Source of the DNA: Peptococcaceae bacterium | GTDB taxonomy: Bacteria; Bacillota; UBA994 | NCBI GenBank assembly: GCA_018334055.1 | Contig: JAGXSS010000021.1 | Location: 1 to 32,449, forward strand | Direction of reading: 5' to 3' | Length of the DNA: 32,449 nt | Shown: one piece after another, positions 15,711 to 23,171 of the stretch | How the letters are laid out: each line of letters opens with the position of its first letter | Position numbering within the stretch: the first letter of the stretch is position 1 | Program-made: the position numbers and the translations under genes | Notes under the pieces: generated by a model | Databases searched by the model: none | Seen by the model: the letters and a program-made list of their open reading frames with translations, nothing else | Told to the model about the DNA's origin: nothing

Positions 15711-16910
15711 GTGAAGAAGTATCAGCAGTTTTTAGCCTTTGTCCTCGTGGTAGTCTTTAGTATCGGCATGATGGGTTGCACCGCGCAGCAGGAGGTGGCT
15801 ACCCCCAAGCAGCCGCCCGCGGCTGTGTCCCCAGCACCCGTATCTCCCGCTACGCCCGTTGCCCCCGCTGTGCCGGTTGCGCCAACTGCGCCGCTTGCTC
15901 CCAGCACTATAGCGGCAGTGACCCCTCCCGTAACGCCTGCCCCACCGGTCGTGGTCCCACCGGCGCCCCGACCAATCGCCCAAGCTGCGCCGGCTCCAAC
16001 CGCCACACCGGCAGTCCAGCCTGCAGCTCCCGTGGGGGGCGCCCCAGTCACGGCAGAACCGTGGCGCCCACGTGAATTCACCTTGCGTGAAGCGGACGGT
16101 ACGGTGCTTACCTTTCCCAAGGCTCCCGAGCGCGTGGTCATCTTATCGAGAAGTATCATCTTTATTCTGCACGGTCTTGGCATAACCCCGGTGGGCATTC
16201 ATACCACGGCTTTGCCCTTGCCCGCGGGCCTGGAGGCGGTACCTCGCCTGGGCATGCCAATGAACCCCAACATTGAACAACTGGTGGCTTTACGGCCGGA
16301 ACTCATCATCCTGAGCTCACGCTTCAAGCCTACCTTGGGTCCCATCTTCACTCGGCACAATCTGCCCGCCTTTTTCGTGGAAAACCAAAGCTATGAAGAC
16401 ACCATCAGAGCCATCGAGATGTTTGGGCGGGCTTTTGACCGCGTGCCCGCTGCAACCCGCATTATTCTCGACATGCGCGCGCGCGAGCATCGCTTAGATG
16501 CAACCCTTCGCGGCAAGACTCCACCTCGCGTCATGGTGCTTTTTGGCTCCGGCGGCAATTTCTTTTTTGCCACCAACAATTCCTTTGTGGGTGACTTGGT
16601 AAGAGAGGTGGGCGCGATCAATGTGGTCGAAGGAGCACGCCTCGCCGAGCAAATGCCAGGGTATGTGCCGCTCAGTATAGAGATGGCAGTCGCCTTAAAT
16701 CCTGATGTAATTTTGCGCATTTCCCATGGCAACAGAGCGGAAACGCGTACTCAATTTGAACGGGAGTTCCGCGAAAATCCTATTTGGCAGAATACCACCG
16801 CCGTGCGCCGGGGGCGCCTCTATGACCTCGACAGCAATCTATTCGACCCCAATCCCGGGCTGGCCGTCATCGATGCCCTCGAAGAAGTAGCGCGTATTTT
16901 ATACAAGTAA
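15711..16910 (+). CDS. Metal-chelate-type ABC substrate-binding lipoprotein
   Basis: A 399-residue lipoprotein. A KKYQQFLAFVLVVVFSIGMMGC signal ends in a lipobox with Cys23. About 90 residues of Pro/Ala/Val/Thr-rich, low-complexity linker follow (roughly 27-115). The rest is a FepB/BtuF-type (TroA-like) binding domain: EFTLREADGTVLTFPKAPERVVILS, LGITPVGI, NIEQLVALRPELIILSS and the C-terminal NPGLAVIDALEEVARIL. Such proteins bind ferric siderophores, heme or cobalamin. The GTG at 15711 follows GGTGGTAAGGTG. It lies 16 bp after the NifH-like gene and before the matching permease. The ligand is undetermined; operon control points to an iron compound. Confidence 0.92.
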   Translation: MKKYQQFLAFVLVVVFSIGMMGCTAQQEVATPKQPPAAVSPAPVSPATPVAPAVPVAPTAPLAPSTIAAVTPPVTPAPPVVVPPAPRPIAQAAPAPTATPAVQPAAPVGGAPVTAEPWRPREFTLREADGTVLTFPKAPERVVILSRSIIFILHGLGITPVGIHTTALPLPAGLEAVPRLGMPMNPNIEQLVALRPELIILSSRFKPTLGPIFTRHNLPAFFVENQSYEDTIRAIEMFGRAFDRVPAATRIILDMRAREHRLDATLRGKTPPRVMVLFGSGGNFFFATNNSFVGDLVREVGAINVVEGARLAEQMPGYVPLSIEMAVALNPDVILRISHGNRAETRTQFEREFRENPIWQNTTAVRRGRLYDLDSNLFDPNPGLAVIDALEEVARILYK

Positions 16911-16953
16911 GTAGGTAGAAGTTTTGAGGCAGGGTGGTAAAGGGTTGGCCTAC

Positions 16954-17958
16954 ATGAAAAAAGACAAAAAATTGCAGCGTATCATCCTGTTCCCCGTATT
17001 GCTCATGGCATTAGGCCTGTCCTTTATGATTGCGGTGCGCTGGGGGAGCGTGGAGTTTTCGAACCAGCAAATTATCGGCCTGTTCTTTGGTTACGGCGAG
17101 GAAGATGCGGTCTTGCGCACCATAATCTACAATATCCGTCTTCCCCGCACCCTGACCGCCCTCATGGTTGGTGCGAACTTGGCCATGTCAGGTGCCCTGC
17201 TCCAAGCGGTGATGCGCAATGAGTTGGCTGACCCAGGCCTTACGGGCATCTCCACTGGGGCAGCTTTGGGGGCGGTGACGGTCATGCTGGTGTTTCCGGC
17301 TTACGGCGCCTTGGTGCCTGTGGTAGCATTTTCGGGGGCTGCCATCGCTTGCGCGATAGTGTTCGCCCTGTCCTGGAAACGCGGGGTTGACCCCATCAGG
17401 ATTGTGTTGGCGGGGGTGGCAGTCAACGCGGTGCTTGGAGGAGGCACCGGCCTCCTCTCTATTCTGTACAGTGATCGCATTCAAGGCGTGCTGATGTGGC
17501 TCAACGGCACTCTGTCAGGCCGCAGCTGGCAGCATGTTGAAGTGTTGTTCCCCTATTCGGTGCTCGGCCTGGTTGCTGCGGGGCTGTGCATCAAGGCGGC
17601 CAACCTCCTGCAGCTTGGGGATGAGATGGCGAAGAATCTGGGCCTTAAGGTGCACTTAGCGCGCATCGCCCTCTCCGCCGTAGCCGCCTTCATTGCCGCC
17701 ATTTCTGTTTCTATGGTCGGGCTAATCGGCTTCGTAGGGCTCATCATTCCCCATATCACGCGGCTCTTGGTGGGTTCTGATTATCGGTACCTCTTGCCCG
17801 GCTCAGCGCTGCTTGGAGCGGTGTTCCTACTCTCCGCCGATACTGCCGCACGCATGGTTTTTTCTCCCATCGAATTGCCGGTGGGTATTATCATGGCCAT
17901 TATCGGCGGACCATTCTTTTTGTACCTGCTAAGAAAAGGGGGTAAGTACAAAGTATGA
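16954..17958 (+). CDS. FecCD/BtuC-type ABC permease
   Basis: A 334-residue permease with about ten membrane helices. Family hallmarks: IIYNIRLPRTLTALMVGANLAMSGALLQAVMRNELADPGLTGISTGAALGAV, WLNGTLSGRSWQHV, LGDEMAKNLGLKVHLARI and VGLIGFVGLIIPHITRLLVGSDYRYLLPGSALLGAVFLLSAD. This is the channel of importers for ferric siderophores, heme or B12. ATG 16954 is chosen; an in-frame TTG at 16924 would add ten polar residues without a better ribosome site. The end overlaps the ATPase start by 4 bp (ATGA). Confidence 0.94.
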   Translation: MKKDKKLQRIILFPVLLMALGLSFMIAVRWGSVEFSNQQIIGLFFGYGEEDAVLRTIIYNIRLPRTLTALMVGANLAMSGALLQAVMRNELADPGLTGISTGAALGAVTVMLVFPAYGALVPVVAFSGAAIACAIVFALSWKRGVDPIRIVLAGVAVNAVLGGGTGLLSILYSDRIQGVLMWLNGTLSGRSWQHVEVLFPYSVLGLVAAGLCIKAANLLQLGDEMAKNLGLKVHLARIALSAVAAFIAAISVSMVGLIGFVGLIIPHITRLLVGSDYRYLLPGSALLGAVFLLSADTAARMVFSPIELPVGIIMAIIGGPFFLYLLRKGGKYKV

Positions 17959-18743
17959 TGCTCTGTGGCTGCAATTTACGAGTAGGTTATGACGGGCGCA
18001 TAGTTATTGACAATATGGACATTAGCATTAACCGTGGTGAGATTGTGACCTTGATTGGCCCTAATGGTTCCGGCAAGACCACGGCGTTAAAAGCAATATC
18101 CCGCCTTCTCGACTGCGCCGGAGGGGTCGTCCTTTTAGATGGCAAAAACATACATCGCATGAGCACGCGCGAGGTGGCCAAAAAAATGGCTGTGCTACCG
18201 CAAAGTCAAATAATGCCTCCTGACTTTTCAGTGCTAGAGCTAGTGCGCCATGGGCGCATGCCCCATCTCAAGTGGTATGAAGTCAGTGGTAAAGAAGACG
18301 AGGACATTGTCGAGTGGGCTATTCAAGCGGCGAAGCTAGAGCACTTAGCGCACCGACCGGTCTGCACTCTGTCGGGTGGCGAGAGGCAAAAGGCCTGGAT
18401 TGCCCTAGCCTTAGCGCAAAAGCCGGAAGTACTGCTGCTTGACGAGCCGACCACGTTCTTAGATATTTGCCACCAAATAGAGGTCATGGAGATGGTGCAG
18501 AGTCTCAACAAAAAACTCGGCATCACCGTAGTCATGGTCCTGCACGACCTTAACCAGGCGGCCAGCCATAGCAACCGCATTGTGGTTATTAAAGGGGGGC
18601 GCGTTGTGAAAGAGGGTGCGCCGCAAGAAGTAATTACACCGGAGCTGTTGCGTGATGTCTACCGGATAGAAGCCGAGGTCTATATCAACAAGACCAATGG
18701 TTGCCCGGCGATTATGCCGCTTGGGCTGGCCAAGTTCGCATGA
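17955..18743 (+). CDS. FecE/BtuD-type ABC ATPase
   Basis: A 262-residue ATPase with Walker A GPNGSGKTT, Q-loop VLPQSQ, signature LSGGERQKAWIALALAQ, Walker B VLLLDEPTTFLDI and H-loop VLHDLNQA. It is the energiser for the FecCD-type permease. Its gene is wedged between the permease and the NifD-like gene with ATGA overlaps on both sides, so importer and enzyme are translationally tied. A second ATG at 17958 is an equally possible start. Confidence 0.95.
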   Translation: MMLCGCNLRVGYDGRIVIDNMDISINRGEIVTLIGPNGSGKTTALKAISRLLDCAGGVVLLDGKNIHRMSTREVAKKMAVLPQSQIMPPDFSVLELVRHGRMPHLKWYEVSGKEDEDIVEWAIQAAKLEHLAHRPVCTLSGGERQKAWIALALAQKPEVLLLDEPTTFLDICHQIEVMEMVQSLNKKLGITVVMVLHDLNQAASHSNRIVVIKGGRVVKEGAPQEVITPELLRDVYRIEAEVYINKTNGCPAIMPLGLAKFA

Positions 18744-20074
18744 AAGAAGGGATAAGTAGGTTGGAACGCTTACCAGAACTAGCGCGCCTAAAAAAGTTGT
18801 CGCAAATCAGCACAAAAAAAGACCTCTTGCAGTTGTCGCACGCCCTCTTCCCGGGCACGCACTGCCCACTCTTTGGGGTGGCATTAACTGCCTCGCTCAT
18901 TGATGACTTAATCATGCTCATTGTGGGGACTGATGAGTGTGCCTACTACACCAAGCGCTTCACGATGAATAGAGAGGCTCAAGGGGAAGGGCGTGACAAT
19001 GTCTTTTCGTTTGCCATGAGTCAGCACGATATCGTTTTCGGCGCAGGAGAGAAAGTGCGGGATGCCATCTTGCACCTAGACCGCACCTACCATCCCCAAG
19101 CCATTCTCATCGTCACCACCTGTGTCCCCGAAATTACCGGCGAAGATTTCGTGTCGTTTGCCGCTACTCTTAAAGACAGCGTAGAGGCCGCAGTAGCGGT
19201 AGTGCGCACCGAGCATTTTCGCTGTAACAACCACATGCCCGGCATTGAGCGCACGCTGCTCGCCCTCAGTGAATTCATGCAACCGCAGCAGACTGTCGCT
19301 AATTCGGTCAATATACTGGGGCATCGCCAGCACGGCATAGAGAAGACAGAGCTTTTTAGGCTTTTGTCGGCCAGGGGTGTATCGATCAACCTTTCTCTAC
19401 CCTCAAAATCCAATATAGATTCTATTCGCCGAGCACCCCAAGCCGCACTGAATATTGTCACCGATTTTACCGCCCTGCCACTCGCCCAAAGAATGCAAAA
19501 AGCCTTTGGGATAGATTATGTATACTTTGAAAAGTACGCTTCACCCCATAGAATCTCGGCCGCCTATCGCGAGTTGGGGCAAAAACTTGAACTAGATATT
19601 GAGAGCACGGTGGCCGAGTGGCACCGGCAAGCCGAAGAAGCCATCGCCACATCGGCCCAAGACCTCGTCGGCAAAAGCTTCATCTACGGCAATTCTCCGC
19701 TTATGGCCTTCGAGGGCGCCGCGTTTTTTACAGCTCTGGGCATGAAGCCAATAATAATTTCGGCGCGCGATGTCTACGAGGGCGACCGAGCGCATATTGA
19801 TGAAATTCTGGCGCGGGGCGAGGACCCGTGGGTCTCGATGGTGGCCAATATCGCGCCTCTACAGCGACTGTACCCGGTGCTCAAGCCAGACATCTATATC
19901 GGTCACGAAAACCCTCACACTCTCGCCCGCCTTGGTGTCGCCCACCTCGTTCTCGATTCCGTAGCGTTTAAGCTTGGGTTTGAGCTTCCGGTAGCAATTG
20001 TTAAGATGGCGGCCGAGGCTCTGCAGACCACGAGTAAGACTAAGACCGAGGGGGTGCGCCATGTCGCTCTATAA
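18740..20074 (+). CDS. NifD-like subunit of nitrogenase-like reductase
   Basis: A 444-residue member of the nitrogenase component 1 superfamily. It keeps three cysteines in the P-cluster positions: Cys42 (GTHCPLFG), Cys67 (GTDECAYY) and Cys128 (VTTCVPEITGEDF). DIVFGAGEKVRDAI also matches NifD/BchN-type proteins. The regions holding the FeMo-cofactor ligands of NifD lack them: IVTDFTALPLAQRM has no cysteine and the LVLDSVAFKLGFELP end has no histidine. It therefore resembles chlorophyll/F430-type reductases in lacking FeMo-co. ATG 18740 overlaps the ATPase stop (ATGA); the frame upstream is only the antecedent gene out of phase. It is probably a heterotetramer with the next gene product, reduced by the NifH-like protein. 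The substrate is unknown. Confidence 0.9.
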   Translation: MKEGISRLERLPELARLKKLSQISTKKDLLQLSHALFPGTHCPLFGVALTASLIDDLIMLIVGTDECAYYTKRFTMNREAQGEGRDNVFSFAMSQHDIVFGAGEKVRDAILHLDRTYHPQAILIVTTCVPEITGEDFVSFAATLKDSVEAAVAVVRTEHFRCNNHMPGIERTLLALSEFMQPQQTVANSVNILGHRQHGIEKTELFRLLSARGVSINLSLPSKSNIDSIRRAPQAALNIVTDFTALPLAQRMQKAFGIDYVYFEKYASPHRISAAYRELGQKLELDIESTVAEWHRQAEEAIATSAQDLVGKSFIYGNSPLMAFEGAAFFTALGMKPIIISARDVYEGDRAHIDEILARGEDPWVSMVANIAPLQRLYPVLKPDIYIGHENPHTLARLGVAHLVLDSVAFKLGFELPVAIVKMAAEALQTTSKTKTEGVRHVAL

Positions 20075-21296
20075 ATTCTTACCGCTACCTTCTGACCGCA
20101 TGGGTGTTCTCTGGGCGCTCTCGTCCCTCAAGGGCGCTTGCATTCTCGAGTACGGCCCGGCTGGCACAACTCATTATGGTATCGAGTCGTATGGCAAGCT
20201 AAATATGGATTTGGCGGCGTCACTTTTTACGACCGGCATTGATGAAGAAGATGTCATCATGGGTGACTCCGGACGCCTTGCCGCCACCTTGCTGGAGATA
20301 GACCAAAGAGGCGAGTTTGCTCACATTTTTGTGGTGGCCTCATCGGTCTCCTCAATCATTGGCACAGACATCGTGGCTATCTGCAAAGAAGTGCAGCCGA
20401 GCTGCCGGGCAAAGCTACACTGTTTTGCCGGTGGGGGTCTAAAGGGCAGCTACAATTTGGGTGTGCGCGAAGTATTGACCACCTTGGCCCGGGATGTTGT
20501 CGCCCCCGGCGAGGTGCGGGATTCGATGCTTTACAACATAATTGGCAGCAACGCCGATTGCTATAATTTTGCTTCGGACATTGCCGAAATAGAACGATTA
20601 ATGCAAAGTTGCTTCGGATTGAAGTCTCACGCCGTCTTTACGACAGGCTCCTCTATCGACCAGATCTCCGGCGCCGCCACCAGTGGCTTCAATCTTGTGG
20701 TCAGGGCCGAAGGGCTAGAGGCAGCCAAGATTCTCAAAGAAAAATATGGGCAGGACTACTACTATGGGCTACCCTATGGGTATCAAGGAACGCAGCAGTG
20801 GCTGAGAGGGATTGCCAGTAAGTTTGGGCTGCAAATTATGGCCCCTTACCTAGATAGCGAAACCCAAAACCAAAAAAACCATCTTCTCAGGTGGCGATTT
20901 CTGCGGCGGGGGAGCAAGCCATTGACGGCGGCTATTGCCGGCAACTTTGACTTGGTTCTCAACCTGAGCCGATTTTTAGAGCAAGAACTAGACATCAAGA
21001 CCGTAGCCGCCTTTGTCAATCATGAGCGGAGCAGTGAGCACATTGTTCTCGACGAGGCGCAAAAAGACTTAATTAAATTTAATCCCAGTGAGCAAGCAAA
21101 ATTAGACGCCCTGACAGCGGCCGACCCAGACATCATTTTAGCGGATGCAGTATTGCTTAAGATGTACCAGAAAGGAAAAGTGCGACTGCAAGTGTCGCAC
21201 CCCAATCTACAGCGGATACTACTGACGCGCCACCAGCCCTTGGTCGGGTTTAACGGCGCCGGCTCCATTCTAGAAGAAATTGTAAACAGATTGTAG
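20061..21296 (+). CDS. NifK-like subunit of nitrogenase-like reductase
   Basis: A 411-residue component 1 superfamily protein, shorter than NifK (about 520). The positions of the three NifK P-cluster cysteines are not cysteine: the first falls near SDRMG, the second is Thr36 in YGPAGTTHYG (the place of the BchB aspartate ligand), and the third is Ser95 in VVASSVSSIIGTD. Cys27 is close in sequence but aligns elsewhere. Other superfamily features are present: CFAGGGLKGSYNLGV, IIGSNADCYNFASDI, YGLPYGYQGTQQWL and the C-terminal HQPLVGFNGAGSILEEI. ATG 20061 overlaps the NifD-like gene by 14 bp. An earlier in-frame start at 19998 gives a 21-residue arginine-rich leader that looks like shadow coding. 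It ends the operon; no clear terminator follows. Confidence 0.88.
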   Translation: MSLYKFLPLPSDRMGVLWALSSLKGACILEYGPAGTTHYGIESYGKLNMDLAASLFTTGIDEEDVIMGDSGRLAATLLEIDQRGEFAHIFVVASSVSSIIGTDIVAICKEVQPSCRAKLHCFAGGGLKGSYNLGVREVLTTLARDVVAPGEVRDSMLYNIIGSNADCYNFASDIAEIERLMQSCFGLKSHAVFTTGSSIDQISGAATSGFNLVVRAEGLEAAKILKEKYGQDYYYGLPYGYQGTQQWLRGIASKFGLQIMAPYLDSETQNQKNHLLRWRFLRRGSKPLTAAIAGNFDLVLNLSRFLEQELDIKTVAAFVNHERSSEHIVLDEAQKDLIKFNPSEQAKLDALTAADPDIILADAVLLKMYQKGKVRLQVSHPNLQRILLTRHQPLVGFNGAGSILEEIVNRL

Positions 21297-21522
21297 CAGT
21301 CGCGCAGACATTCGAGCTGTACCGCATTGCAAGGGTGTCTAACGTAGCATGCGCTGACTATAGTAACAAACAATTGTGCCTGTAGGCGTACATTGTAGCG
21401 CCAGCACAAAAGCTGGCGACCTCGTCGACCCTGGGCGCTATCACACACCGGGGGAGTGGCGGCGTACCAGGTCGGCGTGTCATGTCACGCCGCTACTTAG
21501 AATGTGCTTGGTTTTTGAGTGG
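21297..21522. repeat. Intergenic region with the longest dispersed-repeat copy (D)
   Basis: Contains GCCAGC-ACAAAA-GCTGGC (21400-21417), the 21404-21435 block shared with copy C, and 21470-21496 shared with copy A. Nested inverted arms GCGGCGT...ACGCCGC and GGCGTG...CACGCC surround the last block. No gene seen. Confidence 0.7.
21404..21435. repeat. Dispersed repeat, copy D core (matches copy C)
   Basis: Core of the repeat family with hairpin arms GCCAGC/GCTGGC and the following GACCTCGTCG, also seen at 14699-14731. Bases 21394-21410 match fragment B. Confidence 0.65.
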
Positions 21523-22596
21523 TTAGGCTTGCTCTTTGGGCTTTAGGGGCCAGTGCTTACTTTGTAGCGCTAAAATCTCGTCCAAGCGGCGCAGTGATGC
21601 GGCAGAAGGTGGGGCGGGCGGCGTTTCTTTCGGCGCGCTAGGGGCGCTACCCGCGAGGATGTTTAAAACATAGGTGACGGCTCGCGCCTGTCCCTCGAGG
21701 TGGTAGCCGCCTTCTAGGCAAAAAAGCATGCGCCCACCGGACCAACTTTTGGCAACACTTTTCAAGGCCTGAGTCATGCGCTCAAAGCCCCGATAGGTCA
21801 ACTTCATCCCGCCCAGCGGGTCGTTGCGGTAGGCGTCCTGCCCTGCTGAAACCAAAATTAGCTCCGGCTGATAAGAGTCGAGGATAGGAATGATAACTCG
21901 GTCAAACATGAGGGCGTACTCGGCATCGCCGGAACCTGTAGGCAGGGGGATATTGACAGTGAAGCCCTCCCCGCGGCCACGCCCCGTTTCCCGGGCCGAA
22001 CCGGTGCCCGGATAGGCCGGGGTTGCATGGATAGAGATAAACAACACTTCTGGGTCGGTGTAGAAGAAGTTTTGAGTTCCGTTGCCGTGGTGGACGTCCC
22101 AATCCACTATGGCCACCCGCCGCAGGCCATATGCTCGTCGCGCCTCCTGGGCGGCGATAGCAATATTGTTAAAGAGGCAGAAGCCCATGGCTCTGTCTTT
22201 TTCGGCGTGGTGACCGGGCGGGCGACAGAGAACAAAGGCATGGCGGTACTCGCCCGCCATTATCGCCCGCAGCCCGGTGAGCGCGCCGCCGGCTGCGTAA
22301 AGCGCGGCTTGGTAAGACTCGGGCACGAGGTAGGTGTCGGCATCGAGGTAGGGCCGGCCGCTAAGGCAAGCCTCGGCCACGCTGTGGATATAGGCCAAGT
22401 CGTGGACTTGGCTCACCTCCTCCACCGTGGCCGGTGGCGGGGTGATGATGGGCAGGCCAGAGAGAGCATCATCCGCGCGGAGTCGGTCTAAGATATGAAT
22501 AAGGCGTTCCTTTGATTCGGGGTGGAGCGGCTGGCTGTGGTCGAGGTAGATAGGGTGATAGATGAGGGCAGTGCTGCGGTCGTCTTTAATTGTCAT
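21523..22596 (-). CDS. Histone-deacetylase-family amidohydrolase
   Basis: A 357-residue zinc-dependent deacetylase of the HDAC/AcuC/acetylpolyamine amidohydrolase superfamily. Motifs: VHDLAYI, CRPPGHHAEKDRAMGFCLFNNIAIAA (catalytic His129-His130), VAIVDWDVHHGNGTQ (zinc ligands Asp167 and His169), LVSAGQDAYRNDPLGGMKLT (third zinc ligand Asp) and the catalytic-tyrosine block LEGGYHLEG. The ATG at 22596 follows AAAGGAAGG. The frame extends upstream by 72 codons, but that part is low in family similarity and overlaps the intergenic region and the start of the divergent gene. In bacteria such enzymes deacetylate proteins, polyamines or small amides. The substrate is not evident. Confidence 0.92.
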   Translation of the reverse strand: MTIKDDRSTALIYHPIYLDHSQPLHPESKERLIHILDRLRADDALSGLPIITPPPATVEEVSQVHDLAYIHSVAEACLSGRPYLDADTYLVPESYQAALYAAGGALTGLRAIMAGEYRHAFVLCRPPGHHAEKDRAMGFCLFNNIAIAAQEARRAYGLRRVAIVDWDVHHGNGTQNFFYTDPEVLFISIHATPAYPGTGSARETGRGRGEGFTVNIPLPTGSGDAEYALMFDRVIIPILDSYQPELILVSAGQDAYRNDPLGGMKLTYRGFERMTQALKSVAKSWSGGRMLFCLEGGYHLEGQARAVTYVLNILAGSAPSAPKETPPAPPSAASLRRLDEILALQSKHWPLKPKEQA

Positions 22597-22718
22597 GGAG
22601 AGCCTTCCTTTCGCCCATTTTTGCAGGCATCGGTAGACTTGCGGGCTGGCTTCTGCAGGAGCTGCCTGCCTAAATGTAGAAATGTAACCGCCAGAGAGTA
22701 TCTTGAGGAGGCGAGTCG

Positions 22719-23171
22719 GTGCAGTACACTGTGCGGAAAGTGGCTTTGGGCGATTTTTTTGGTCTACTAGAGGTTGAGCAGGAAGCCTTTTTAGGCGATG
22801 GCTACAGCCCATACTTCATCAAGATGATTCCCCACCTGTATCCGGATACCTGCTTTGTGGCCGAAGCCGAAGGGCATATTATTGCCTACAGCCTCGGCGC
22901 CCGCGATGGGCATGACAGAGAGGTGGGCTGGATATTGACGGCAGCGGTAAAGCGTGGCTACCAGGGGCATGGTATCGGGACTGCCGTAGCGACGGCCTTG
23001 GTGGACGCCATGGGACAACAACAAATTAAGAGGCTAATCTTGACCGTCGAACCAAGTAACCCCGCCCGTGAGCTGTATCGACGGCACGGGTTTGTCGAGA
23101 CCAAGTTCGAAGAGGACTGCTACGGCTTGGGGAAGGCCCGCTACTATATGGAAAGGAGACTCGCGCCGTGA
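22719..23171 (+). CDS. GNAT-family N-acetyltransferase
   Basis: A 150-residue GNAT acetyltransferase: VRKVALGDFFGLLEVEQEAF, DTCFVAEAEGHIIAYSLG, the acetyl-CoA motif RGYQGHGIGTAVATALVD, and TVEPSNPARELYRRHGFVE near the C-terminus. This resembles RimI-like or small-molecule acetyltransferases. GTG start at 22719 after TTGAGGAGG. Its stop overlaps the epimerase start by 4 bp (GTGA), so the two work in one unit. It is divergent from the HDAC-family deacetylase, which raises the possibility of an acetylation/deacetylation pair; that is inference. Confidence 0.92.
   Translation: MQYTVRKVALGDFFGLLEVEQEAFLGDGYSPYFIKMIPHLYPDTCFVAEAEGHIIAYSLGARDGHDREVGWILTAAVKRGYQGHGIGTAVATALVDAMGQQQIKRLILTVEPSNPARELYRRHGFVETKFEEDCYGLGKARYYMERRLAP

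Noticed and set aside
14927-21296. True nitrogen-fixing nifHDK
   Set aside because: The NifD-like subunit lacks the FeMo-co cysteine and histidine, the NifK-like subunit lacks P-cluster cysteines and is short, and no nifE/N/B genes are present.
18740-21296. Protochlorophyllide or chlorophyllide reductase (BchNB/BchYZ)
   Set aside because: No bacteriochlorophyll genes occur around it, the operon contains an importer and a Fur box, and the BchB aspartate position is Thr.
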